Assembly (NCBI RefSeq): GCF_026241205.1
Contig: NZ_JAPFQM010000001.1
Span: forward strand, 1,798,001 to 1,862,000
Reading direction: 5' to 3'
Length of the DNA: 64,000 bases
DNA from: Thermomicrobium sp. 4228-Ro
GTDB taxonomy: Bacteria; Chloroflexota; Chloroflexia; Thermomicrobiales; Thermomicrobiaceae
Shown here: in pieces, positions 44,642-52,877 of the stretch
How the letters are laid out: every line of letters begins with the position of its first letter
Numbering within the stretch: the stretch's first letter is position 1
Position numbers and translations under genes: made by a program
The notes under the pieces: model-generated
What the model saw: the letters and a program-made list of their open reading frames with translations, nothing else
The model's database searches: none
Told to the model about the DNA's origin: nothing

Positions 44642-45788
44642 GTTTCCTCCTCTCGATGACGCGTCCACGCCAGGTCGGCGTACCGACGAGGGCCTGTTGG
44701 ACGAGCCGGGCGACGACCAGCGAGTCCGCCAACGGTGCGAGCCAGTACCACCACTGCAAGGGCCGATAGGCACGCCGCATCCCGAGCGCCATCCCGAACC
44801 GCACGGCAGTTGCGAGGGTCGCGAGCAGTCGAAACGATCGCTGGCGCCAGCTAAACAGGAGAAGCGGGAACCACGCAGCCTGTGTCGTCAGCAGGAGGAG
44901 AAAGTCGAGTACGCTCCGCCACCTCGGCTGCTCGTCGGTTGCCGGGAGAGAACGGGGCCAGGACCGCCAGAGTGCTTTGCCATCTCGGTACATGGTCACG
45001 AACGAAGCGTCGCGCAGTTCGAGGAATGCGACTCGGTAACCGAGTCGAGCGAGTCGGCGCCCGATCGCGACATCTTCGGCGACTGCGCGGGCCACGGCAC
45101 GGAGGCCGTCCAGTTGCTGGACAGTCTCGCGATGCAGGAGAAGCGCTTGGCCATTGACGAGCACGTGGTGGGACTGCGAAAAGACCTGTCCGGGGATACC
45201 GTAGCGGTAGACCAGCGTCGCTAGGAATGCGGGGTGGAGGAGCCAACTCAGAGGATCCGGCATGAGTGTCTGGGTCAAGGCCACGCTCACACAGTCGGCC
45301 TCGAGTTTCCGCGCCGCAGCCAGGAGGCGCTCGGCGAGTGCGGGATCTGGCCGCACGTCAGCATCGAGCACGAGGTACCAATCGGCGTCGACCTCCTGGC
45401 AGGCTCGCTGCAGCCCCCATACTTTCCCGTTCCAGCCGATCGGTGGTGCACCGGCCTCCAGCCAGCGAACCCGTGTGTCGCGCGCGCGATACGCAGCAAC
45501 CACCCTTTCTGTCCAGTCTGTCGAGCCCGTATCGACGATGACGATCGTTCCGACGAGGTCAGGCGGTTGCTGGATCGCCCCCTCCAAGCACAGTGCGAGT
45601 CGTTGTTGTTCGTTGTAGACCGGAATGAGCAGTGCGACGGATCCGGATCGCTCCGGAGGCGTCACCTGGGCGAGTTCCAGCCTGACCCTCCGACTCTCGA
45701 TGGCGGAGTCGACCAAGCGAACGATCGCGAGCCCGTGCCCGAAGGCGACAGCTCCTTGGATCAGAAGTCTCATCCAACGCATGCTCAT
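44634..45788 (-). CDS. Family 2 glycosyltransferase, CruG-like
   Basis: A 384-residue membrane glycosyltransferase. The GT-A core has LLIPVYNEQQR, VDTGSTDWTE and the metal-binding DXD in LVLDADVRPD. Membrane helices lie near the C-terminus (about 290-325) with a short one at the N-terminus. CruG enzymes of this type glycosylate the 2'-hydroxyl of carotenoids and sit next to CruF in cyanobacteria, so a carotenoid role is likely. The sugar donor is unknown. It overlaps the upstream hydrolase gene (ATGA) and the cruF gene. Confidence 0.82.
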   Translation of the reverse strand: MSMRWMRLLIQGAVAFGHGLAIVRLVDSAIESRRVRLELAQVTPPERSGSVALLIPVYNEQQRLALCLEGAIQQPPDLVGTIVIVDTGSTDWTERVVAAYRARDTRVRWLEAGAPPIGWNGKVWGLQRACQEVDADWYLVLDADVRPDPALAERLLAAARKLEADCVSVALTQTLMPDPLSWLLHPAFLATLVYRYGIPGQVFSQSHHVLVNGQALLLHRETVQQLDGLRAVARAVAEDVAIGRRLARLGYRVAFLELRDASFVTMYRDGKALWRSWPRSLPATDEQPRWRSVLDFLLLLTTQAAWFPLLLFSWRQRSFRLLATLATAVRFGMALGMRRAYRPLQWWYWLAPLADSLVVARLVQQALVGTPTWRGRVIERRKHA

Positions 45789-46615
45789 TCGCTCGACCCT
45801 TCACCACGATCCATGAGCAGTCTCTCGAGTAGACGGAACGCTGGGTGGGTGGGGTCGACCAGCTGGTGATCCCCGGACGTTTCGATATAGACCTCAAGCG
45901 TTCGAAACGCTTGCGCGAAGCGACGCGTGTCTTGCGGACGCACCGTCCGGTCAGCCCGGCCTTGGACGATCGTGACTGGGCACGTTACGCGGCATGCAGC
46001 GGCTCTGGCTCGCCGTGCTGTCTCATCCAAAGTCCGCAGCAGTGACCACGGAAAGCGGACCGCACGAAGTTCTTGGCGGACGATCGGGTCGGAAAGATCC
46101 AGGGTAGCGTTCCAGCCGGAGAAGGCTCGACTCACTGCTGGATCGTCGAAGTCGATGCGGGCGAACGGTCGCGGTCCAGCTGTGAACCGTGCGAGCACCG
46201 GGACGATGGCACGATACCAGAAGGGCAGCGGCAAGCGGGAGAACGGGGCGAGGAGGACGAGCTGGCTGGGTGGAACGATAGAGGCTGCGATGGTCGCCAG
46301 TGCACCACCGAAGGAAAAGCCGACCAGGATGACTGGAGCAGGGGAACAGTCTCGGACGGTGGTGAGGACGCTGTCGAGCCAGGTGCGAAGCGAAACGCGC
46401 GGTAGTTCTGGTAGATCCGGTCCGAAACCCGGTAACAGGGGTGCCTGAACTGCGAAACCGGCGTGGTTGAGTTGCTGGGCGAGCGGCAACCATTCCCGCG
46501 GTGTGCCCATGAAGCCGTGCAGGAGTACGAAGACTGGGGAGCGGCCTGTCAGACGAATGGGATGATGCTCTGGTCCATTCAGCGAGTTGCGCAAAATCGT
46601 CCACAGGTTCGACAC
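45785..46615 (-). CDS. Alpha/beta hydrolase within the carotenoid operon
   Basis: A 276-residue alpha/beta-hydrolase fold protein. The oxyanion segment is VLLHGFMGTPREW, the nucleophile Ser lies in GFSFGGAL, the acid in QGRADRTV and the His in SGDHQLV, so the triad is complete. Relatives are carboxylesterases and monoacylglycerol-lipase-like enzymes. GTG at 46615 has GGGGGA upstream and overlaps the 3' end of crtB by 37 nt. Its role in the pathway is unknown; hydrolysis or transfer of an acyl group is possible. Confidence 0.85.
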   Translation of the reverse strand: MSNLWTILRNSLNGPEHHPIRLTGRSPVFVLLHGFMGTPREWLPLAQQLNHAGFAVQAPLLPGFGPDLPELPRVSLRTWLDSVLTTVRDCSPAPVILVGFSFGGALATIAASIVPPSQLVLLAPFSRLPLPFWYRAIVPVLARFTAGPRPFARIDFDDPAVSRAFSGWNATLDLSDPIVRQELRAVRFPWSLLRTLDETARRARAAACRVTCPVTIVQGRADRTVRPQDTRRFAQAFRTLEVYIETSGDHQLVDPTHPAFRLLERLLMDRGEGSSE

Positions 46616-47568
46616 GGTTGGTCCCCCTGACGCCGTAGGTCGAGATGAGCCTGCCACGCTCGGAGCAATGCACAGAGCTTGTCGTCATACCCGGCAATGG
46701 CCCGGACACGGACGGTGTCGAAACGATTCCGTTCGATGGCACGGAGGATGGCTGCATAGATCTCTGCTGCAGCGATGATGCCGAAGCGTACCCGCTCGGG
46801 GAGACAGCGGTAGCCGATCCGTGCTCGTTCGTAGATTTGTCGGGCACGGGTGATCTGCAGGCGAACGACCATCTGGAGCTGCGGGGTCGGTGGGCTGAAC
46901 GTCTGAGCGAGATGATAGAGGCTCCTCAGCTCGATACCGTAGCGGGACAGGTCTTCGGTCGGGAGATACAAGCGCTGGCGGCGGAGGTCCTCACCGAGAT
47001 CGCGCGTGATGTTGGTGAGCTGCATCGCGATCCCGAGTGCGTTCGCGGCAGCTTGTCCAGTATCACACCGAACACCGAGCACGGGTGCCAAGGTCAGGCC
47101 GACGGTCCCGCCGACCTGGTAGCAGTACCGGTAGAGCTCATCGCGGGTGCGAATCTGGCGAGGCGTGATATCAGAGAGTATGCCCGAAATGAGGTCAGCC
47201 GTATAAGCTGTTGGGATATGGTACCGTCGATAGACACCAGCGACCGCCTTGGCGAGTGTCGGCTCCGGACTGCTCGACGCGAGACCCGAGACGACCCACT
47301 GGTACCATTGCTGGAGAACTTGCGCGGCGAGACCTTGCTCGACGGTATCGGTATCGGCGAGATCATCGAGATAACGGAAGAAGGCGTAGATAGTCGTGAC
47401 ATCACGGCGGATGTCGGCCGGAAGAAAGCGGCTAGCGAGCCAAAAACTCCGTCCGTACCGAGCGAGGATCTGTTCGCTCGGAACCTGGCTCCGGGGCGGA
47501 GCGGTCTGCGCGGCGAAAGAGCTAAAATTAGTTAACGGACTTCTCGACTCTCGCTCAGTGACGGGCAT
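46579..47568 (-). CDS. crtB: Phytoene synthase
   Basis: A squalene/phytoene synthase of about 329 residues condensing two GGPP into phytoene. The first Asp-rich motif is FRYLDDLAD and the second QLTNITRDLGEDLRRQRLY, which matches phytoene synthases. ATG at 47568 lies about 35 nt after the predicted transcription start; GTG at 47583 and TTG at 47604 are less likely. It heads the carotenoid operon. Squalene synthase activity is less likely given the CrtI and CruF neighbours. Confidence 0.92.
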   Translation of the reverse strand: MPVTERESRSPLTNFSSFAAQTAPPRSQVPSEQILARYGRSFWLASRFLPADIRRDVTTIYAFFRYLDDLADTDTVEQGLAAQVLQQWYQWVVSGLASSSPEPTLAKAVAGVYRRYHIPTAYTADLISGILSDITPRQIRTRDELYRYCYQVGGTVGLTLAPVLGVRCDTGQAAANALGIAMQLTNITRDLGEDLRRQRLYLPTEDLSRYGIELRSLYHLAQTFSPPTPQLQMVVRLQITRARQIYERARIGYRCLPERVRFGIIAAAEIYAAILRAIERNRFDTVRVRAIAGYDDKLCALLRAWQAHLDLRRQGDQPCRTCGRFCATR

Positions 47569-47609
47569 TGACCAGATCCGCACCGCGACCTTCTGCACCT
47601 GCAACGAGC

Positions 47610-47638
47610 AGTATAGTGACGATCGACTTCGCGATCAA
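47610..47638 (-). promoter_or_regulatory. Promoter of the carotenoid operon
   Basis: On the minus strand TTGATC (47638-47633) and TATACT (47615-47610) are 17 nt apart. It points at crtB and would drive all six overlapping genes down to ispH. Confidence 0.65.
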
Positions 47639-47896
47639 GGCACCAGTCGGTCGCGAAGCCCCTGGATGTCCAGATTGTATTGGGTACGAACTGTCTCGGT
47701 TCCGCTGACGGGGCATCCTGTGGAAACGCGAGGCGAGACGCTGCACAGCCACGCGAACCGCGATGGGGATCGGACAGGAGCGTACCTGCCAGGCGACGGC
47801 CCAGCGAGGACACGACGTCGACGGAGGACACAGCGTGTCTAGTGCTTGAGAGGGGCGGCTGACACGGTCGTACTGCAGCCTATCGTTGCGCGTAAG
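47639..47896. other. Intergenic stretch without a gene
   Basis: Part of a 392-nt gene-free gap between crtB and the TetR gene. Apart from the crtB promoter on its left and the terminator on its right I see nothing. Confidence 0.6.
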
Positions 47897-47931
47897 AAAA
47901 CGAGAGGGAGCGCGTGAGGCGCTCCCCCTCG
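47897..47931 (-). terminator. Rho-independent terminator of the TetR gene
   Basis: Stem CGAG-A-GGGAGCGC / GCGCTCCC-C-CTCG (47901-47913 and 47919-47931, one mismatch) followed on the minus strand by TTTTCTT, 30 nt past the stop. Confidence 0.75.
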
Positions 47932-47960
47932 TTCATCGATCGCCCGGAGCGATCAGCCTT

Positions 47961-48539
47961 CTAGGCACGGAGTCCGTCGAGCAGCATGGGAAGGGCTGTC
48001 TCGACGAGCTCGGTCGCCTCCTTCCCGGTTAGCCGCGCGTGCGCATGCAATGCCTCGGCCAGCGAGAGAATCGCGAGGGCCGCGAAGCGCGGCTGAACCG
48101 ACCGTGCCTCTCCGCGCTCGTGCGCTGCTTTCAGGAGCTGTTCGATCGGCTGGACCAGACACTCGGTCACCAGCTCGGTGAGCCGCTTGCGCGGTTCCTC
48201 CGAGATAGCTGGGAGGTCTGCCAGCAGCATTCGGCCGACATCGACCGGTGCATGAGCTGCGAGCCATTGCAGGATTGCCCGGAGGCTCGACTCTAACGAC
48301 GCCCCAGCGCTGGCAATCGCTTGCTCGAGACCGTCACGATGGGCCCGCAGGTTCCGCTCAGTGACCGTGACGTACAGTTCCTCTTTCCCGCCTGGAAAAT
48401 GGTAGTACAGGGACGCTTGGCGAATCCCGAGTTCCTGCGCGATATCGCGGAGCGTCACCGCTTTGTAGCCACGTTCCGCGAACAATCGCTCCGCTGCTGC
48501 TTGAACCCGCTCGCGTGCAGCGCTCGTCGTGCTCACCAC
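47961..48539 (-). CDS. TetR family transcriptional regulator
   Basis: A 192-residue regulator. The N-terminal helix-turn-helix is complete (LFAERGYKAVTLRDIAQELG, then RQASLYYHFPGGKEEL). The C-terminal ligand domain is not specific enough to name an inducer. GTG at 48539 or the next GTG at 48536 follows AGGAGGAGG. It is divergent from an MFS exporter. Two inverted operator-like sites flank its own promoter, so it is probably autorepressed and may also control the exporter. Confidence 0.87.
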   Translation of the reverse strand: MVSTTSAARERVQAAAERLFAERGYKAVTLRDIAQELGIRQASLYYHFPGGKEELYVTVTERNLRAHRDGLEQAIASAGASLESSLRAILQWLAAHAPVDVGRMLLADLPAISEEPRKRLTELVTECLVQPIEQLLKAAHERGEARSVQPRFAALAILSLAEALHAHARLTGKEATELVETALPMLLDGLRA

Positions 48540-48573
48540 GGTTGCCTCCTCCTGATGGTTCATTCGCACTTCT

Positions 48574-48629
48574 ACTGAACGGCCAGTCACACTATAGCAA
48601 AACTTGTCTGCGTCGTCAACTGGCCGTTC
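48574..48629 (-). promoter_or_regulatory. TetR promoter with two inverted operator sites
   Basis: On the minus strand TTGACG (48619-48614) and TATAGT (48596-48591) are 17 nt apart. GAACGGCCAGT (48577-48587) and its exact inverse ACTGGCCGTTC (48619-48629) sit on each side of the promoter, 42 bp centre to centre. The left copy is part of the dyad ACTG-N6-CAGT (48574-48587). Confidence 0.7.
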
Positions 48630-48784
48630 CGAGCCTCTTGCCCCGGTATCGAGCAGAATCGTGTCGTTATGGACAGCCAATCATGTGCCGAAAGCGAATC
48701 GAAACGTGTCCGTTGCTGATTCGCTTTCTGCTCACTGCACTGTGATCAGGTATGATCGAGTTTGGGTAGGTGAGAGGCGACGGG

Positions 48785-49999
48785 ATGCAGGTGATGCAGC
48801 ACGTTCAGGTAAAGGTGCCGGTTGGGAGCTTTTGGGTCTTGCGCCTGCTGCTCTTCGCGTCGTTCTTCGACCTGTTCGTCCAGTATCCGATCGCCGCTCC
48901 CTATGCTTCCGCGCTCGGTGCCTCTCCAGCGCTGGTCGGAGCGATCGTCGCTGCGTATTCTGTGAGCAATCTCCTGGGAAACGTCGTAGCCGGTATCGCG
49001 CTCGATCGCTTCGGTCGCTTCCCACTGCTCGTCGCCGGTGCTCTCACCACCGCCGCTGTCGTCGCTGCCTACACGCTCGCCCGGACACCAGCTCAGCTTC
49101 TCAGCCTCCGGTTGCTCCACGGATTGACGGTGGCAGCGCTCGCACCGGGAACCTTCGCGTTGTCGGGTGACCTGGCTCAGGGAGATCGCCGTGCACGTGC
49201 GATGGGAGCGAACGGTGCAGTCATCGCGCTCGCGGCGATCATCGCTCCTGCTCTCGCTGGTATCGTGCAGGAGCGAACTGGATTCGCGACGGTCTTCCTT
49301 CTCGACGCGCTCGTCCTCGCTGTGGCAGGTTCGCTCGTGTTGGCCGCCGGTCGATCGCTTCGGCGCCTCGAGTCAGCTCGTGGTGGCCGCGCGCAGTCAC
49401 CATCCAGTGCACTGACGGCCCTTCGTGCTCTGACGGTTCCGTACGGTGCTCTTCTGCTCTTCGCCTTCGCACTCGGCACCTTCGTGACTGGACTCCCCGA
49501 ACAGCTTCATGCCCTGGGTATCGCTCCCTCGATTCGTGGCGCGGCGTTCAGTACCTACGGACTGGTTGCAGCCGGAGTGATGGTGAGCCCGATCGCGAGC
49601 CGTCTCATTCGGCGAGCCTGGCGGCTCGGAACTGCTATCGGCTCGCTCTCGATCGCCATCGGACTCGGTCTCGCCGGTACGGGATCGGCCGTCTCGACCG
49701 TCGAGCGCGCGGTGCTCAGCGGTGCAGCGTTCTTCGGTTTGGGCTTCGGATTCCTCTTCCCTGCTCTGACGACCGAAGTCGCTCGCCGTACCGAACCTGG
49801 ACAACGAGGCCGCGCCTTCGGGGTCTTTTATGCCTTGTACTCACTCGGTGTGATCGGGGGATCGCTGGTCGCTGGCTGGCTCAGCGAGCGTGCTGGAGCG
49901 GACAGCGGGTGGCCTCTCTGGATCGGGGCAGCGGTCGCGCTCTGCGGTGTCGCGTTCCCGCTCCTCGAGCGATGTCGGTCGGCCCTTCCAGCTGCATGA
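48785..49999 (+). CDS. MFS transporter (12 helices)
   Basis: A 404-residue transporter with about 12 membrane helices. Motif A-like GIALDRFGRFPLL follows helix 2, and PGQRGRAFGVFYALYSLG is in the second half. It resembles the DHA1 exporter group, so efflux of a small molecule is likely. ATG at 48785 follows AGAGGCG; GTG at 48770 is an alternative. A TATGAT box is at 48751-48756. The last 172 nt of the gene overlap, antisense, the tail of a MarR gene. Confidence 0.85.
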   Translation: MQVMQHVQVKVPVGSFWVLRLLLFASFFDLFVQYPIAAPYASALGASPALVGAIVAAYSVSNLLGNVVAGIALDRFGRFPLLVAGALTTAAVVAAYTLARTPAQLLSLRLLHGLTVAALAPGTFALSGDLAQGDRRARAMGANGAVIALAAIIAPALAGIVQERTGFATVFLLDALVLAVAGSLVLAAGRSLRRLESARGGRAQSPSSALTALRALTVPYGALLLFAFALGTFVTGLPEQLHALGIAPSIRGAAFSTYGLVAAGVMVSPIASRLIRRAWRLGTAIGSLSIAIGLGLAGTGSAVSTVERAVLSGAAFFGLGFGFLFPALTTEVARRTEPGQRGRAFGVFYALYSLGVIGGSLVAGWLSERAGADSGWPLWIGAAVALCGVAFPLLERCRSALPAA

Positions 50000-50460
50000 C
50001 GACCGCTCGGTAAGCGTTGACTAAGCCGTGCGAGCAGTGCCTGGAGCCCATTGACGAGCGCTGAGCGTTCGGCATCGGTCAGTTCGTCGATCGCCTGCGC
50101 GAGGACAGCGGCGGGTGCGATTTCAGCGAGGGCGACGAGACGTCCGGTAGGGGTCGCACTGACGAGGACAGCGCGACGATCGCGCGGATCGGGCTCGCGG
50201 TGGGCAAGGCCAGCGTGTTCGAGACTATCGATCAGTCGGGTCGCAGCAGCGCGCGAAATGCGGAACATATTGGCGAGATCGCTGGCTCGCTGTGGTCCGA
50301 GAATGACGAGGACATGCAGTGCCGCGAGATCCCGCTCCCCTGCCGTGAGTTGCGTCACTCCGGAGACGATCCCGACTGTCCGCGCGGCGGCGATGGCGTG
50401 GAGCAGCAGCTCTGTCGCTGGTAGCTGCGACGAACTCGCCCGTTCTGGTGACGACTCCAC
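49828..50460 (-). CDS. MarR family regulator with a tail antisense to the MFS gene
   Basis: A 210-residue frame whose first 150 or so residues are a MarR winged-helix protein (RASDLANMFRISRAAATRLI, wing EPDPRDRRAVLVSATPTGR). The last 57 residues are read antisense to the MFS gene's 3' end; they are Arg/Ser/Pro-rich and unlike MarR proteins. GTG at 50460 has AGAGGAAG upstream. It may control the convergent exporter. The natural stop may have been lost. Confidence 0.75.
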   Translation of the reverse strand: MESSPERASSSQLPATELLLHAIAAARTVGIVSGVTQLTAGERDLAALHVLVILGPQRASDLANMFRISRAAATRLIDSLEHAGLAHREPDPRDRRAVLVSATPTGRLVALAEIAPAAVLAQAIDELTDAERSALVNGLQALLARLSQRLPSGRHAAGRADRHRSRSGNATPQSATAAPIQRGHPLSAPARSLSQPATSDPPITPSEYKA

Positions 50461-50891
50461 AGCTCGCTTCCTCTCGTCTTGGAAAGCTACCGCGTCCGCC
50501 GGATGCCGGAAACGGCGGTAGCCTAGCCGATCAGTCATGAACGAGGTGGCCAGATGGTCCCGATACTGCGCTCCGCTGCACTTCACCGAGCGCTGACCGA
50601 GCATGCACCGTGCTGATCACGAATGATCGGCATCCGAACGGTGGTCCATTAGGGGATTGGCGAATCATGTGGCAGAGGAGCATTCGCGGTACCGATGTGC
50701 CTGCAGATCTTCAGTCATCCGGATCGCGTCGTGTAACTTGTCAGGGCGGAGAAGGTACCGGTTGGACCGCTGGCAGGCTCGTCAGTCGCGGCATCGATGG
50801 GTTTGGCGTTCTGGCTCCCGTCGTGTAGGCTAGCGAAGTTGGAAAGTGGAGACGTGGGGGACGCATCGATCGAGGGACGGAGCGAGCAGCG
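50461..50891. other. Gene-free gap with a hairpin and the L25 promoter
   Basis: No gene is supported in this 431-nt stretch. A hairpin GCTACCGC / GCGGTAGC (50486-50493 and 50515-50522) lies in the MarR gene leader and could be its operator. Toward L25, TTGGCG (50803-50808) and TAGGCT (50826-50831) are 17 nt apart, a weak promoter. Confidence 0.5.
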
Positions 50892-51560
50892 ATGGCAGAG
50901 CATCCTGTAATCACCTGTGAGCGCCGTGAAGTCATCGGGAAGAAGGTGAAGCGAGTTCGACGTCAGGGTAAGACTCCGGGCGTCATATCCGGGCCGGTCG
51001 TGTCCGAACCCCTGCCGATCGCTTTCGATACGCGCGATTTTGAACGGGTCTATCACCAGGCTGGCCTGGCTCGCCTGGTCGATCTCGTCGTCGATGGCAC
51101 AACGTATCCCGTCTTCATCCGGGAAGTCGCCGTCCATCCAGTGACGCGCGAAATCCTGAACGTCGAGTTCTACGCGCCGGACCTGGCACGACCGGTGACG
51201 GTGACAGTTCCGGTCGTCACCGTCGGGTCGGTGTCACCGGACGTGGTCGGTGTGGTGACGGTTCAGACGCCGGAGCTGGCGATCCGGGCTTTGCCGACTG
51301 CCGTGCCGGAGCATATCGAAGTCGACCTCGGTCTCCTCTCGCCGGAGCGCACCGCGATTCACGCTGGTGAGATTCCGCTCCCCGCGGGAGTCGAGCTCGA
51401 CACGGACCCGGATGTGGTGGTCGTGGTGGTGGAGGAGGCCGAAGAGGTCGAGGCTGCCGAAGAAGCAGCGCATGTTCTGGCTGAAGAGACCGGCGATCGC
51501 TTGCGGGCAGTAGAACAGGGCGCTGCCCCGGTGCACGAGCGCGAGCTGCGCGAGTCCTAA
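50892..51560 (+). CDS. rplY: 50S ribosomal protein L25 (general stress protein Ctc type)
   Basis: A 222-residue L25 of the long TL5/Ctc type, binding 5S rRNA. The N-terminal domain starts ITCERREVIGKKVKRVRRQG and the C-terminal beta domain follows (about 95-190). The C-terminus after about 190 is acidic. ATG at 50892 with GGACGGAGC upstream. It is convergent with a small gene 9 nt away. Confidence 0.9.
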   Translation: MAEHPVITCERREVIGKKVKRVRRQGKTPGVISGPVVSEPLPIAFDTRDFERVYHQAGLARLVDLVVDGTTYPVFIREVAVHPVTREILNVEFYAPDLARPVTVTVPVVTVGSVSPDVVGVVTVQTPELAIRALPTAVPEHIEVDLGLLSPERTAIHAGEIPLPAGVELDTDPDVVVVVVEEAEEVEAAEEAAHVLAEETGDRLRAVEQGAAPVHERELRES

Positions 51561-51569
51561 CGCGTGAGC

Positions 51570-51962
51570 CTATCGCTCCGGCCGCTGGAACAGGAGATCG
51601 AGACGGACTGATCGCGTTACTGCCCAGGCCAGTAGGCTGAGGCAGGAGACTCCGAGTAGCCATCGCCCCGGAAGCCCGCGGCGCCGGGGCTTTTCCATAC
51701 TCACGTGCTCCAGTTCCCACAGACGGGAACCGTCCGCGTCCTCGAGGAGCCGGATGCTGAGCGCCTCGACCAGGACGAATCCCTCCGTCGAGGGTGGACG
51801 CGGCACGCGCTCAGGCCGCGCCAACCGGTGCACCAGTTCCCCAACCACAGGCGCGAGCGGCGCGGCCCGCTGCACCAGGTCACGCGCTCGGCCGAGCGAC
51901 GCGACAGCCTGCCTCGTTTTGTCGGGAAATTCGGACACTGGCACCGGGAGTGGACGCGTCAT
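51570..51962 (-). CDS. Small protein with a C-terminal membrane helix
   Basis: A 130-residue protein of unknown function. The first 90 residues are soluble and Arg-rich with no motif I know; a single membrane helix lies at about 98-115, giving a tail-anchored look. Its ATG overlaps the stop of the CpXC gene by one base (TGATG), so the two are co-translated. Confidence 0.65.
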   Translation of the reverse strand: MTRPLPVPVSEFPDKTRQAVASLGRARDLVQRAAPLAPVVGELVHRLARPERVPRPPSTEGFVLVEALSIRLLEDADGSRLWELEHVSMEKPRRRGLPGRWLLGVSCLSLLAWAVTRSVRLDLLFQRPER

Positions 51963-52435
51963 CAGTCCTCCCCAGCTTTCCGACGGGCTTCCCAGCGTTC
52001 ACGCGCTTCTCGTACCGCTTCTTCGCCACCGAGATATTTTTCGATAAGCTGATCGAGACCGAAGACGACGTCGACACGGACATCGACGTCATGATACTTC
52101 AGGACGAGATCCTCGTAGCGTGCCCAGTACCAGTCCTCGCCACCGCCAGCATGATATTCCCACTCCGGTCGAACTTGAACGAGAAGCCGCTGGTCCGGAT
52201 CGTAGTATTCGAAAATCGTATCGATTGCGCGCGGCTGCTTGCAGACGGGACAGCGTGTCCAATGCATCGTCTTGAGGAGGATGCCCAGCCGTGCGTCTGG
52301 GTGCGTTCGGACGTTCACTCGCCGGGCGACGGGTGCTGACCAGACGGCATTACAAGGCGGACAGCGCATTTCGATCTCACTGAATTCCGTCGGGAGATCA
52401 GGTGCTGTAACAACATCCTGGTCGTGGTCCGACAT
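51962..52435 (-). CDS. CpXC-domain protein
   Basis: A 157-residue protein with two CxxC pairs, MRCPPCNAVW and TRCPVCKQPR, 40 or so residues apart, typical of the CpXC zinc-ribbon-like family. The acidic C-terminal half (DPDQRLLVQVRPEWEYHAGG) is characteristic too. No function is known. ATG at 52435 follows GAAGGAT. It is coupled to the tail-anchored gene downstream. Confidence 0.78.
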   Translation of the reverse strand: MSDHDQDVVTAPDLPTEFSEIEMRCPPCNAVWSAPVARRVNVRTHPDARLGILLKTMHWTRCPVCKQPRAIDTIFEYYDPDQRLLVQVRPEWEYHAGGGEDWYWARYEDLVLKYHDVDVRVDVVFGLDQLIEKYLGGEEAVREARERWEARRKAGED

Positions 52436-52634
52436 ATGCCGATCCTTCGTGAGCCATGCACGACCTGCGATGCCCCACCGCATTGTACCGCAGGCGGGAT
52501 CGGTATCGTGCTCGAATCCATCCCCGCAGCGTTGATGACGGTGTGGACCTACTCCTATTCCGATTCTGTTGCTTCCGGCTGTTCCGAGGCCCGTACGCAC
52601 TGAACCGCTACACTTGAGTGAAGGAGGTAGCTTA

Positions 52635-52877
52635 GTGACTTCTCCGGATTTCGTTATCGACCAGCTGGAGCGAGCGGGGTTCCGAGTTGCCCGGAGGACG
52701 GGCGCCCTCACCTTCCTCGTCCATCCAGCGTATCCTGGACTGCAACTCCGCGTGGGGACCGTCTACGTGGTCGCTGAGCGTGACGAGGGAGAGATCGCGC
52801 GCCAGCGCCTCGACACGCTGGACGTCGAGGCGTTGTTGGCAGTGATCGAACGGGCGCAAGCGAGGATACAACCATGA
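52635..52877 (+). CDS. Small uncharacterised protein coupled to a molybdoenzyme
   Basis: An 80-residue soluble protein not recognised. It looks alpha/beta with a beta-rich centre (LTFLVHPAYPGLQLRVG) and a C-terminal helix. GTG at 52635 follows a clear AAGGAGG, which supports translation. Its end overlaps the next gene (ATGA), so it may be a partner or chaperone for the molybdoenzyme; this is inference. Confidence 0.65.
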   Translation: MTSPDFVIDQLERAGFRVARRTGALTFLVHPAYPGLQLRVGTVYVVAERDEGEIARQRLDTLDVEALLAVIERAQARIQP

